Source: Bacteroides sp. 51 (GTDB lineage Bacteria > Bacteroidota > Bacteroidia > Bacteroidales > Bacteroidaceae). From it: a stretch of 64,000 bases of DNA. Below the pieces are notes generated by a model. The model saw only the letters and a program-made list of their open reading frames with translations, searched no databases and was not told the origin of the DNA. Positions 33,311 to 42,873 of this stretch are shown here, one piece after another. The stretch lies in NCBI RefSeq assembly GCF_010500965.1, contig NZ_QVMI01000001.1:432442-496441 (forward strand), given 5' to 3'. Position numbers and translations under genes: made by a program. How positions within the stretch are numbered: the stretch's first letter is position 1; every line of letters starts with the position of its first letter.

Positions 33311-33346
33311 AAGTCCTTAAGAATGAATGTTCTTGAGGACTTTTTT
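33311..33346 (+). terminator. Intrinsic terminator after tRNA-Gln
   Basis: AAGTCCTTAAGAA (33311-33323) and TTCTTGAGGACTT (33330-33342), one wobble pair, six-base loop, then a T-run. Confidence 0.9.
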
Positions 33347-33398
33347 GTTAAACACAAACTGAATTGAAAGAATAATTAATTCTATGCTGCCTTCAATG

Positions 33399-33486
33399 TC
33401 CACCCCCTGCCCCCGCCAGCGGGGGATACCTTGCAGAGACACTGTGTAGCGCAGCCTATCCCCCGCTGGCGGGGGCAGGGGGTGGA
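33399..33486. repeat. Perfect 30-base inverted repeat, GC-rich
   Basis: Arms 33399-33428 and 33457-33486 are exact reverse complements over 30 bases; each arm also contains its own palindrome CCCCCGCCAGCGGGGG. The 28-base loop is unrelated. The GC content is far above the surroundings. It lies between the tRNA terminator and the sigma factor gene and looks like a small non-coding repeat element (MITE- or REP-like); no target duplication could be identified. Confidence 0.85.
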
Positions 33487-33641
33487 TGGTTGAGATAACG
33501 TATAACCAGACAAAAAGGGTGTGAAACTCTATAAAGGATATTGTTTATACAATGATTAGCAGCCTATTTTTCTACTTGATCCCTTGTTTGAATCATCCTA
33601 ATCCCATATATTTGTTCATTATTGGTATGGAAAGGGAGACA

Positions 33642-34205
33642 ATGGCATCAGATGAAAATAGAAATAGTTTTGAGGAAGTATATATATCTTATTTCTCAAA
33701 AATGAAGCATTTTGCCAGGGAGTATGTGGTTTCTGATGAAGATGCAGAGAATATAGTCCAGGATGTTTTTCTTGAGTTATGGGAGAGGAAAGAGCTGTTG
33801 AACATGCCAATAAACCTGATAGCCTACCTTTTTACTGCAATAAAGAACAGATGCATTGATCTGTTGCGTCGTAAAGTTATGATCAGGGAAACTGCCGATA
33901 AATTGCAGGAAGAACACCTTCTTACTTTACGAATGAAATATTATTCTTTGGAGGCTTTTGACCAAAATCTTTTCCAGGAAAAAGATATAGAACAAATCCT
34001 TTCAGAGGCCATTAATAACCTTCCCGAAAAGTGCAGAGAGATCTTTGTGAAAAGCAAGATTGAGGGCAAGAAACAAAAAGAAATTGCAGCCGAACTAAAT
34101 GTTTCGATTAACACGATCGAAACGCAAATGGGCATTGCTTATAAAAAGCTTAAAACAGAACTAAAAGACTATCTTCCTCTATTTATCTTCCTCATTAATC
34201 TGTAA
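33642..34205 (+). CDS. ECF RNA polymerase sigma factor of the polysaccharide locus
   Basis: A 187-residue sigma-70 family protein from the ATG at 33642, which has a purine-rich AAAGGGAG ribosome site 5 bases upstream; an earlier ATG at 33627 is possible. Sigma region 2 reads VSDEDAENIVQDVFLELWE, region 4 reads LPEKCREIFVKSKIEGKKQKEIAAELNVSINTIETQ with a helix-turn-helix. Its C-terminal end is hydrophobic (LPLFIFLINL), as often seen in SusC-linked ECF factors. It pairs with the FecR anti-sigma gene 75 bases downstream and presumably activates the SusC/D operon when glycan is sensed. Confidence 0.92.
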   Translation: MASDENRNSFEEVYISYFSKMKHFAREYVVSDEDAENIVQDVFLELWERKELLNMPINLIAYLFTAIKNRCIDLLRRKVMIRETADKLQEEHLLTLRMKYYSLEAFDQNLFQEKDIEQILSEAINNLPEKCREIFVKSKIEGKKQKEIAAELNVSINTIETQMGIAYKKLKTELKDYLPLFIFLINL

Positions 34206-34280
34206 CAGGCAAAAAAACTTTGTTAGCCTTTAGCGGATTTTATCTTCTGATTCGTTTACCTAATAAATATAAGCAGAAGT

Positions 34281-35252
34281 ATGAACGAACGTATTCAACA
34301 ATACTTTCAGGGCACCCTGAACTCAACCGAAAGACTCGAACTCTTAAAAGAAATTGAGATGGATGATTCATTAAAAGAGCAATTCATTCAATTTCAAAAC
34401 CTGTATGCGCTTATGCACATTTCTCCCCAGGCAGAGAATAGACTGGAGGGAGAAAAAGGATACAGCCGATTTATAAACAGGAGGAAGAAACATCTGTGGA
34501 GTAAACGAATGAAGTCGGTTATGAAATATGCTGCGGTTATTGCTCTGGCCATCTTTTCTACCTATTGGATAACCGATTACCTGTCCGTACAAGAACCTTT
34601 GCTGGCAGAAACCAATACGCTTTATGTACCGGCAGGACAACGGGCGCAGATAACCCTTCAGGATGGAACAACGGTATGGCTTAACGCACAGTCAACGATG
34701 ACTTATCCTTCTCACTTTATGGGAGATGAAAGAAGAGTTTCTATTAGTGGGGAGGCTTATTTCAATGTAGCCAGGAACGAGCGTAACCCATTTATCGTAT
34801 CTGCATCGGATATAGAAATGAAAGTATTGGGAACCGAGTTTAATGTCTACTGTTATCCGGACGCGGAAGTGATTCAGACGAGCCTCATCAGCGGTTCGGT
34901 CAAAGTTTCTAAGCTGAACCAACCCCATTCGGGCGTCATATTGAAACCCAATGAGCAGATCACAATTAAGGGAAATCAGATGCAGGTTAACACCATCAAA
35001 CAGCAGGATGCCTTTCTTTGGAAAGAAGGTATATATTCTTTCGAAGATGAAAGGTTGGAACAGATCATGAAGAAACTGGAACTATATTATGATGTAACTA
35101 TCGTTATAAAGAATGAATCTTTGAAGAACCGCAAGTACACCTGTAAGTTCCGTCAGCGCGACAGTATAGATGAGATCCTGGAGATTATTTGTAGAATTCA
35201 CCGCTTTAAAGTAGTAAGAGACAGAGAAAAGAATATAATAACCATAAGCTAA
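34281..35252 (+). CDS. FecR-family anti-sigma factor
   Basis: A 323-residue protein with a cytoplasmic N-terminal sigma-binding region (1-75), one membrane helix (about 81-100, VMKYAAVIALAIFSTYWI) and a periplasmic FecR domain (ETNTLYVPAGQRAQITLQDGTTVWLNAQSTMTYPSHF). The C-terminal DUF4974 region (YSFEDERLEQIMKKLELYYDVTI) probably docks with the STN domain of the cognate SusC. The arrangement sigma, FecR, STN-SusC is the standard trans-envelope signalling system for host-glycan loci. It is followed by a 170-base gap with a hairpin. Confidence 0.93.
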   Translation: MNERIQQYFQGTLNSTERLELLKEIEMDDSLKEQFIQFQNLYALMHISPQAENRLEGEKGYSRFINRRKKHLWSKRMKSVMKYAAVIALAIFSTYWITDYLSVQEPLLAETNTLYVPAGQRAQITLQDGTTVWLNAQSTMTYPSHFMGDERRVSISGEAYFNVARNERNPFIVSASDIEMKVLGTEFNVYCYPDAEVIQTSLISGSVKVSKLNQPHSGVILKPNEQITIKGNQMQVNTIKQQDAFLWKEGIYSFEDERLEQIMKKLELYYDVTIVIKNESLKNRKYTCKFRQRDSIDEILEIICRIHRFKVVRDREKNIITIS

Positions 35253-35341
35253 ATGGCCATAAGCAGAGTGGAAACAAAAGAATGTTGAACCTTAAAAACA
35301 GATACTATGATAAGAGAAACATGAAGAAAAATATAAAGTAA

Positions 35342-35367
35342 GCGACAGATGCACCACCATCTGTCGC
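35342..35367 (+). promoter_or_regulatory. Hairpin between anti-sigma and SusC genes
   Basis: GCGACAGATG (35342-35351) pairs perfectly with CATCTGTCGC (35358-35367) around CACCAC. There is no T-run, so it is more likely an mRNA-processing or attenuation element than a terminator. The sigma-dependent promoter of susC should lie in this gap (35253-35422). Confidence 0.6.
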
Positions 35368-35422
35368 CGAATGAAAAGTAAACACGAGAATTAATTTAGT
35401 ATTCACTTTACAAAGCAAAGAT

Positions 35423-38400
35423 ATGAAAAAAAAACCTTTGTTAAGACTCTTTGTTGCATCAAATGAATGTGTTAGAGATTATTTTAGAATCATGAAAATA
35501 TCGCTTTTCCTATTATTTACTTGCGCGTTTCAACTGATGGCTATTACCTCCGAAGCGCAGAATGCAATGATATCGATAAAAACGAACCCTCTCACTGTTG
35601 GACAGTTAATATCAGAGATTGAAAAGCAAACCGACTATCTGGTGGTGTACAGCACCCAGGAGGTCGACATCAATCGGAATATCCATGTAAGGAAAACCTC
35701 TGATAAAGTCGCAACCTATCTGGATGAAGCATTCAATGAAACCCCTATCGGATATGAGTTCAGGAAAGACTATATCTTGCTCACCACTTCCAAGAATCTT
35801 CTCTCGGCCGACAACAGGCAGCAAGTACCCCAAATAACGGGCGTTGTGGTTGATGAAAAAGGCGAGCCTGTTATCGGGGCAAATGTGAGTGTGATAGGCG
35901 AGAATGTGGGTTCTATTACGGACCTGAACGGATACTTTGCTCTTCAATCCCAACAGGGCAAGACCTTGCAGGTTTCTTTTATTGGATATGTCACCCAAAA
36001 AGTAACGGTCAAAGGTACACAGCTACAGATCGTACTTATAGAAGACAATAAAACGCTGGACGAGGTTGTCGTAGTGGGATATGGTACACAAAAGAAAGTA
36101 AACCTTACCGGAGCAGTCGGCATTGTAGCCTCTCATGATCTGACTATTAAGCCGGTGGGACAGACCTCTGCTGCTTTGCAAGGTGTAGTTCCGGGTATGA
36201 CGATTACACAGCGTTCGGGAGAACCGGGCAATGACAGTGGGTCGATCAGAATCCGTGGTATCGGAACCTTAAGCGATGCTAACCCATTGGTGCTGATTGA
36301 CGGAATTGAAGGTTCAATCAACAATGTCGATCCGAATACCATTGAATCTATTTCTGTATTAAAGGATGCGGCTTCAGCTTCCATCTATGGTTCGCGTGCG
36401 GCAAATGGTGTACTTCTTGTCACTACCAAACGAGGTAAAGAAGGAAAGTTCTCTATCTCTTACAGCAACTACCTGGGATGGCAGGAGCCAACCAATCTGC
36501 CCGATCTGGTAGATGCAATAGATTATATGGAACTGTTGAATACGGCTTATAGTAATGTAGGTCGCCAGCCGTTATACAGTGATGAGCTAATTGGCGAATA
36601 CAGAAAACAGAATGGAGTAAGTTCAGACTTGTATCCGAATACAGACTGGCAGAAGCTGACTCTGACAAAGTCGGGCTTCCAGCAGAATCATTTCCTGAAT
36701 GTATCGGGCGGAACAGATAGATTAAAGATGTTCACTTCGATTGGATACTTCTCTCAGGATGGTTTAATTGAGAATTCCAGCTTTGACCGCCTCAACATAC
36801 GCAACAATATGGACTGGCAGCTGACTTCTAAACTGAAAGCCAAGGTAGACCTTCAGTTTACGAACACCAAGAGAATTAACCCGTCTTCGGGTGCAGCAAA
36901 TATTTTCCAATGGATGAATAGTATCCCTGCCAATCAGATTGCTGTAAACTCCGATGGTAGCTGGGGTGTGGGATGGAGTGGTATAAATCCGGTGGCCCGT
37001 GCCAAAGAGGGTGGAGAATCTGTAGGTAAAACAACCTGGGGCAGCGCCAATGCTTCTCTTATTTATTCTCCTTTTTCCTGGCTGACAGGGGAAGTGAACG
37101 TAGCACCCAAATACACAGTTACGGGTTCCCATAATCTGACTAAAGCCATTCAGACTTATTTGCCCGATGGTACTCCAAGCTATATGAGTCCGGTGAAAAG
37201 TGAACTGACCGATTCCAGCCGCAAAACGCTGAATAATAATGTAAGGGCAACGGTTACGGCAGAAAAGGAATTCGGTAAACACGACTTTAAGGCTCTTCTC
37301 GGGGCTTCACAAGAGGAATATAAGTCGGATGTGTTCAGCGCTTACCGGGATTCCATAGATGTGAATTATCCGGTATTGAATACCGGTTCGGCTAAAAACC
37401 AAACGGTAAGCGGAAATGCAGAGAAGTGGGTACTTCGCTCATTCTTTGCGAGGGTTAATTATAACTACAAGCAGAAGTATCTGTTTGAGTTCAACGTCAG
37501 GCACGATGGTTCATCCCGCTTTGCAAAAGGCAACAAGTGGGCTACCTTCCCTTCCATGTCTGCCGGATGGCGTATATCGGAAGAGAGTTTCATGAAACCC
37601 CTGAAAGAATCTTTCCTGGACGATTTAAAGATCAGAGTTTCCTGGGGGAAGCTGGGTAACCAAAGCATTGGCACTACCTACTATCCTTTTACCACTCAAA
37701 TGGGATTCGGGGTTACGGCCATGGATGGCAATGTGGTTAATACATCCCGCTTCGGTACCATGCCGAACAGCGAGATTAAATGGGAAACCACAGAAACAAC
37801 CGATGTGGGTCTGGACTTCACGCTTTTCGGTAAATTGAATGTTACAGCCGATTATTATTATAAAAAAACAAGCGATATCCTGTTGAGTCTGCCCATTCCA
37901 CATACCATAGGGCTAAACCCGCCGATTCAGAATGCCGGAGTTGTAGAAAACAAGGGTTGGGAGCTGAGTATCGGGTATAGAGACAGGATTGGCGATTTCG
38001 CTTATAACGTAAATTTCAACCTGAGCGACGTCAAGAATAAGATTCTCGATTATAAAGGACAAGATGAAACCGGCTTCATTGCCAACAGAGAAGGGTACCC
38101 CATTGGGTCTTTATACGGATATATAGCCGAAGGTTATTTCCAGAGCGACGATGAGGTGGCGAACGCTCCGAAGCAATTCGGAACGGTTAAAGCCGGTGAC
38201 ATTAAGTATAAGAACATGAACGACGACGACAAGATCGACAGTTCGGACAAGGTTGTTATCGGTAGTACCATTCCGCGTTACACGTTCGGTATGAACCTGG
38301 GAGGAAGTTATAAAGGTTTCGATTGCTCCATGTTCTTCCAGGGTGTGGGTAAGGCCGATGGTTATCTGGATGGTGCGGGAATTATTCCGTTTGTAAACGG

Positions 38401-38755
38401 TGGAGGCGTTGGTGGTACGGTTCTGGAAAGCTTCAAAGATTACTGGACGGAAGATAACCGAAGTGCGGCTTACCCAAGGCTTACGTTTAATGAAACAAAC
38501 AACAGTCAGAACTCTACTTTCTGGTTGAAGGACGCTTCGTATCTACGCCTGAAGAATCTACAGATAGGATATACTCTTCCTGCTGTTATCACCAAGAAGG
38601 CAGGCATCAGCAAGTTGAGAATCTTTGCCAATGGAACAAACCTGTTTACTCTGGATAAGTTCTGGGATGGCTATAATGTAGAATCTCCAATCGGGTCTGT
38701 GGTCTTTTATCCCCAGGTAAAGGTTTATAGTTTTGGAGTTGAGGTTAATTTTTAA
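35423..38755 (+). CDS. SusC/RagA-type TonB-dependent outer membrane transporter with STN domain
   Basis: A 1110-residue protein. The extended N-terminus (MKKKPLLRLFV..., signal helix about 24-45) is followed by an STN signalling domain (LTVGQLISEIEKQTDYLVVYS, about 58-110), a carboxypeptidase-regulatory-like domain (ITGVVVDEKGEPVIGANVSV, about 139-215), the SusC TonB-box region DEVVVVGYGTQKK, the plug, and a beta-barrel ending in an aromatic KVYSFGVEVNF. It imports oligosaccharides with the adjacent SusD lipoprotein as lid. The STN domain couples to the FecR protein encoded upstream. Confidence 0.96.
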   Translation: MKKKPLLRLFVASNECVRDYFRIMKISLFLLFTCAFQLMAITSEAQNAMISIKTNPLTVGQLISEIEKQTDYLVVYSTQEVDINRNIHVRKTSDKVATYLDEAFNETPIGYEFRKDYILLTTSKNLLSADNRQQVPQITGVVVDEKGEPVIGANVSVIGENVGSITDLNGYFALQSQQGKTLQVSFIGYVTQKVTVKGTQLQIVLIEDNKTLDEVVVVGYGTQKKVNLTGAVGIVASHDLTIKPVGQTSAALQGVVPGMTITQRSGEPGNDSGSIRIRGIGTLSDANPLVLIDGIEGSINNVDPNTIESISVLKDAASASIYGSRAANGVLLVTTKRGKEGKFSISYSNYLGWQEPTNLPDLVDAIDYMELLNTAYSNVGRQPLYSDELIGEYRKQNGVSSDLYPNTDWQKLTLTKSGFQQNHFLNVSGGTDRLKMFTSIGYFSQDGLIENSSFDRLNIRNNMDWQLTSKLKAKVDLQFTNTKRINPSSGAANIFQWMNSIPANQIAVNSDGSWGVGWSGINPVARAKEGGESVGKTTWGSANASLIYSPFSWLTGEVNVAPKYTVTGSHNLTKAIQTYLPDGTPSYMSPVKSELTDSSRKTLNNNVRATVTAEKEFGKHDFKALLGASQEEYKSDVFSAYRDSIDVNYPVLNTGSAKNQTVSGNAEKWVLRSFFARVNYNYKQKYLFEFNVRHDGSSRFAKGNKWATFPSMSAGWRISEESFMKPLKESFLDDLKIRVSWGKLGNQSIGTTYYPFTTQMGFGVTAMDGNVVNTSRFGTMPNSEIKWETTETTDVGLDFTLFGKLNVTADYYYKKTSDILLSLPIPHTIGLNPPIQNAGVVENKGWELSIGYRDRIGDFAYNVNFNLSDVKNKILDYKGQDETGFIANREGYPIGSLYGYIAEGYFQSDDEVANAPKQFGTVKAGDIKYKNMNDDDKIDSSDKVVIGSTIPRYTFGMNLGGSYKGFDCSMFFQGVGKADGYLDGAGIIPFVNGGGVGGTVLESFKDYWTEDNRSAAYPRLTFNETNNSQNSTFWLKDASYLRLKNLQIGYTLPAVITKKAGISKLRIFANGTNLFTLDKFWDGYNVESPIGSVVFYPQVKVYSFGVEVNF

Positions 38756-38778
38756 TGTTCTATTTCAATACGTATACA

Positions 38779-40452
38779 ATGAAAAATATTACATACATAA
38801 TTGCAGGCACCTTGCTGATTTTGATCGCAGCCTGTAGCAGCTTGGATCAATATCCTTTGAATGGTCCGTCATCTGATACCTATTTAACCAATGAGTCGGA
38901 ATTGAAGGAGGCATTATACGAAATATATGATGCTAATTCCTACGAAGGTCCTAACTCCACCCGAATGGCGCATAATATCGTTCTCGATGCACTTTCCGAT
39001 ATTGGCTTCGAGCGCAACAGCAGTGGTATACCCGCCTTTGTTTTAGGAAATGCCAACCCGAACAACACCTATTCCAGAGATATGTGGAAGTCGGCATACG
39101 TAGTAATCAGCCGGTGCAATTATCTGCTTACCAATATGCACCGGGCAGAGAACAATGTAAATCCGAAAACCTATGGGGAGATTGCTGCCCAGGCACGTGT
39201 AGTCAGGGCATATACGTACATCACGCTGACTGAGCTTTGGGGCGACGTACCTTTGGTGACTACGATGATCAACCTGTCCGAGTCTATCATGCCGAGAACA
39301 CCCAAATCGGAAGTTTGCGATTTTATCCTGAAAGAACTGGACGAGGCCGCTGCCGTACTTCCTGATGATTATGCAGGTACCGGGCAGGTATCGGCGTCTA
39401 CCGCTTTAGCGCTCAAAGCCCGCGCGGCGTTATATAATAAAAGATGGGATGTAGCCATTCAGGCGGCAAAAGCAGTGATGGATATGGGAGTCCATGAACT
39501 GCACAACGACTTTGCAGAGTTGTTTATGTATGCCGGCGCCGGTTCTAAAGAAATCCTCTGGTCTTTCCAGTATCTGAAATCGGCAAAGAAAGTGCATGGA
39601 ACCTGCCGTAATTTTGGTTCCAGGAATGGACAAGGGCACTCCAATAAAGTTCCTTCCCAATCATTGGTCGATGCATACCAGTGTACAGACGGTAAGGATA
39701 TTGATAAATCGTCCTTGTACGATCCTAAGAAACCGTTTGAGAATAGGGACCCCCGAATGGCATATACGCTGGCGCTTCCCGGTTCAATCTTTATGGGCTA
39801 TCAGTTCGAAACGCATAAAGACAGCGTAAACTGCTGGAATTATAGAGGAGCAACCCCCACGAGAGTGAAGAATGAAGATGCAACCAATGCGTACGCCACG
39901 TTTACCGGATATTGCTGGAGGAAGTATGTTGATCCGCTGGATTATGCCAACCCTGTCGATTCGGAGCTTAACCAAATCGCTATCCGATATGCTGAGGTGC
40001 TGTTAATATACGCCGAGGCTAAGATTGAGGCCAATCAGATTGACGAATCTGTATCTGCCGCCATCAATGAGGTAAGACAAAGGCCAACGGTAAACATGCC
40101 TGCCCTGCCTTCGGGACTGAATCAGTCGCAACTCCGTTCGGCCGTCCGCAAAGAGCGGTTGTATGAGTTTGCTGGTGAGGGTTTGCGCCTGTTCGACATT
40201 CGTCGGTGGAGAATTGCAGAGTATGCAATTAACGGACCTTTCTATGGAAGGGTTCCCAAAGGATATCTGCAATCGGCTCCACAGATTGACGAGAACGGCA
40301 TACCCGATTATTCGAATGTTCCGAATAAAGATGAGATGCGCGTGGTTGAGGTTCGTAAGTTTGTGAAAGAAGACGACCGCGATTACCTGTGGCCAATACC
40401 GGAAAGAGAAATGTCTGCAAACCCTGCACTGGTACAGAACCCGGGTTTCTGA
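38779..40452 (+). CDS. RagB/SusD-family glycan-binding lipoprotein
   Basis: A 557-residue lipoprotein. The start at 38779 (MKNITYIIAGTLLILIAACSS) was chosen over 38755 because it gives a clean signal with lipobox LIAA-Cys. The SusD fold is shown by the N-terminal SSLDQYPLNGPSSDTYLT motif, the TPR-like helices, and the C-terminal block VRKERLYEFAGEGLRLFDIRRW and DYLWPIPEREMSANPALVQNPGF, which is highly characteristic. It binds the glycan and closes the SusC barrel. Downstream lies array C before the enzyme genes. Confidence 0.96.
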   Translation: MKNITYIIAGTLLILIAACSSLDQYPLNGPSSDTYLTNESELKEALYEIYDANSYEGPNSTRMAHNIVLDALSDIGFERNSSGIPAFVLGNANPNNTYSRDMWKSAYVVISRCNYLLTNMHRAENNVNPKTYGEIAAQARVVRAYTYITLTELWGDVPLVTTMINLSESIMPRTPKSEVCDFILKELDEAAAVLPDDYAGTGQVSASTALALKARAALYNKRWDVAIQAAKAVMDMGVHELHNDFAELFMYAGAGSKEILWSFQYLKSAKKVHGTCRNFGSRNGQGHSNKVPSQSLVDAYQCTDGKDIDKSSLYDPKKPFENRDPRMAYTLALPGSIFMGYQFETHKDSVNCWNYRGATPTRVKNEDATNAYATFTGYCWRKYVDPLDYANPVDSELNQIAIRYAEVLLIYAEAKIEANQIDESVSAAINEVRQRPTVNMPALPSGLNQSQLRSAVRKERLYEFAGEGLRLFDIRRWRIAEYAINGPFYGRVPKGYLQSAPQIDENGIPDYSNVPNKDEMRVVEVRKFVKEDDRDYLWPIPEREMSANPALVQNPGF

Positions 40453-40530
40453 GCTAACCTACCGGGAGTATAAGCGTAAAGGACTTAACTTATACTCCTG
40501 TTGTGGTTAACTTAAGCACTTATTAAAGCT

Positions 40531-40634
40531 CATTTAGTTCGTCCCACAGCTGCGGGACGAATAGCCCCCAATTGAGGGCCGAATAGCCCGCATCTGTGGG
40601 ACGATCAGCCCGCAGCTGCGGGACGAACTAAATG
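40531..40634. repeat. Array C: four CCCnCAnnTGnGGG palindromes at an exact 22-base period, bounded by 15-base inverted repeats
   Basis: The 14-base cores start at 40543, 40565, 40587 and 40609, each step 22 bases. All keep CCC..CA and TG..GGG while the inner bases change (AGCT, AATT, ATCT, AGCT). Eight-base spacers all begin CGA after one variable base. The set is enclosed by CATTTAGTTCGTCCC (40531-40545) and its exact complement GGGACGAACTAAATG (40620-40634). It lies between the SusD gene and the first GH92 gene, so it may split the transport and enzyme parts of the operon. Confidence 0.92.
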
Positions 40635-40766
40635 AATCGCTACAAGAGGTTAATTGCAGCGTAAAAAGTGATAAAGAAAGACGCTTCTTTGCAATAAAGG
40701 AACTGTTTCATCCATCGCAAGATACCTGCAATCGTTTTTTAACACCATTATTTTAACTCCAAAAGT

Positions 40767-42839
40767 ATGAAGAAACTGATCTTGTATATACTACTCACCG
40801 TAGTATATATCATCCCCTCTGTTGTCCATGCCCAGCAGCCATTGGCGTCGTACATTGACCCATTCATCGGTACATCCAATGACCACGGGCAAACCGACCC
40901 GTCGGCCAATGTGCCTTTCGGGATGATAAAACCCGGTCCGGACACCAAACCCGGCGGACAGTCGGGTTACAATTTCCTGGCCGATGCCATCAGCGGGTTT
41001 TCACAAACCAGAGTATCCGGTGTGGGCTGTACCGGCGCGGGAGGAAATCTGCGGCTACTTCCTTTTATCGACACCACCGGCGGCATTGAAAAAATAGACA
41101 AAAGCACCGAGGTGGCACAAGCCGGATATTACAGTGTAAAGCTAATGAACGGAATAAAGGCAGAGATCACTGCCAGCCGCACGTCTGCTATTTATCATTT
41201 TACCTATCCCGCGGCGAAGAAGGCAGGGCTGAGCCTTGACCTCACTTCGGCACTGGCCACGTTTAAGGAAGAAAACCATGAATTCGTCGGCAATAATACC
41301 ATTCAAGGATGGGTACAGGCCACAAACACCTGCGATATGGGTATGTACACCTTCTACTATCACATAGAAATAAACAAAGACGAAGTAGAAGTTACGGAAG
41401 ATAACGGACGCGTTTGCTGGAACTTCCCCTCGGGCAAGAACGAAACTGTGATGGTAAAGATTGGATTATCTACAGTTAGCCAACAGCATGCGAAGGAGAA
41501 TAAAGCGATAGAAATCGGAGGAAAAACCTTCGCTCAGGTAAGAGAAGCCGCCACCGAAAGCTGGGAACAGGCACTCCGTGCCATCCGGGTCGAAACAACG
41601 GACGGTGAACTGAAGAAGTCTTTCTATACCCGCATGTACCATGCCTGCCAGACTCCATTCAACATAACCGATTGCGATGCGCAATACCGGGGTAGCGACG
41701 GGCGGGTATATTATACAGCCGGAAACTACTACCACGGTTGGTCTATATGGGACACCTTCCGTACCAAAGAACCCCTGATGAGCCTCATTTATCCCGACAA
41801 ATACAGGGACATGATGTTTTCATTGGCCAAATTGTACCGGCAAGGCAAGGCAGATTGGGCTACGGATACGGAACCATTCCCCACCGTCCGCACGGAACAC
41901 TCCATCATCCTACTGCTGGATGCGCTCCGGAAGGGGTTAATCAGCAAAGAAACCATCGAACTTGTATTCGACCGGATACTCGCCGAAGCAGAAAATATCC
42001 CATTCAATTCTCCCGACAAAATGTTGGAAAGATGTTACGACCTTTGGGCCATATCGCAAATAGCCCGTGAGCTTAACCTACCTGTCGTTGCGCAGAAATT
42101 CCTGAATCAGTCCGGAGAGTACCGTCCGGTATGGAATGATAAATTCAAACTCATGGGCCCCTCGGCAGATATTATGCACGGCGATGGCCTATACGAAGGT
42201 ACCCTGTGGCAGTACCGTTGGTTTGTTCCGCACGATTTAGATTGGCTGATCAATGCCATCGGAAGCAAAGAAAAGACGATAGCCGAACTGGATTATTTCT
42301 TTCAGAACCATCTCTTCAATATCGGCAACCAACCCGACATTCATGTTCCGTACCTGTATTACAACCTCGGGCAACCCTGGAAAGCGCAAAAGCTGGTACG
42401 GGATATCCTGCTGGAACCAACCGTCAATTGTTACGGTACGCACGACAAATGGAAAAAACCCTACGTCGGTAAAGTATTCAAAACAACCCCCGACGGGTAT
42501 TTAAAAGAAATGGATGATGATGCCGGAACGATGTCTTCCTGGTTTATCCTGTCATCCATCGGGCTATACCCCGTCTGTTCCGGTACTCCATATTATTGGA
42601 TATCATCTCCGGTCTTTGACTCGGTAACCATACAATTAAATACCGGAAAGACCTTTCGGATGATAGCCGTAAAGGAATCTGGTGAAGACACATACATACA
42701 ATCCGCCAGCTTAAATGGAAAAATGATAGAGAACAGTTGGATAAGTTACGAAGAGATCATGGCGGGAGGAGAATTAATAATTCAGTTAGGCGCACACCCA
42801 AACAAGGAATGGGGCGCAGAAGTCAGGTTAAATCAATAG
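40767..42839 (+). CDS. GH92 family alpha-mannosidase (first of two)
   Basis: A 690-residue secreted glycosidase: signal peptide MKKLILYILLTVVYIIPSVVHA, then YIDPFIGT and PFGMIKPGPDT typical of GH92. Conserved later elements are YRGSDGRVYYTAGNYYHGWSIWDTFR, LYEGTLWQYRWFVPHD, and the calcium/catalytic KEMDDDAGTMSSWFILSSIGLYPV. GH92 enzymes are calcium-dependent exo-alpha-mannosidases, mostly 1,2-linked. Here the usual TH(L)SG motif reads TRVSGVGCTGAGG, so the subsite differs from the second copy. It is the first gene after array C; the FAD oxidoreductase gene follows after 34 bases. Confidence 0.93.
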   Translation: MKKLILYILLTVVYIIPSVVHAQQPLASYIDPFIGTSNDHGQTDPSANVPFGMIKPGPDTKPGGQSGYNFLADAISGFSQTRVSGVGCTGAGGNLRLLPFIDTTGGIEKIDKSTEVAQAGYYSVKLMNGIKAEITASRTSAIYHFTYPAAKKAGLSLDLTSALATFKEENHEFVGNNTIQGWVQATNTCDMGMYTFYYHIEINKDEVEVTEDNGRVCWNFPSGKNETVMVKIGLSTVSQQHAKENKAIEIGGKTFAQVREAATESWEQALRAIRVETTDGELKKSFYTRMYHACQTPFNITDCDAQYRGSDGRVYYTAGNYYHGWSIWDTFRTKEPLMSLIYPDKYRDMMFSLAKLYRQGKADWATDTEPFPTVRTEHSIILLLDALRKGLISKETIELVFDRILAEAENIPFNSPDKMLERCYDLWAISQIARELNLPVVAQKFLNQSGEYRPVWNDKFKLMGPSADIMHGDGLYEGTLWQYRWFVPHDLDWLINAIGSKEKTIAELDYFFQNHLFNIGNQPDIHVPYLYYNLGQPWKAQKLVRDILLEPTVNCYGTHDKWKKPYVGKVFKTTPDGYLKEMDDDAGTMSSWFILSSIGLYPVCSGTPYYWISSPVFDSVTIQLNTGKTFRMIAVKESGEDTYIQSASLNGKMIENSWISYEEIMAGGELIIQLGAHPNKEWGAEVRLNQ

Positions 42840-42873
42840 GTATTCAGACAATATATAAAATCATTAATTAATT

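Noticed and set aside
33552-33641. N-terminal extension of the ECF sigma factor
   Set aside because: The extra 30 residues are hydrophobic and unlike any sigma N-terminus; the purine-rich site before 33642 supports the later start.
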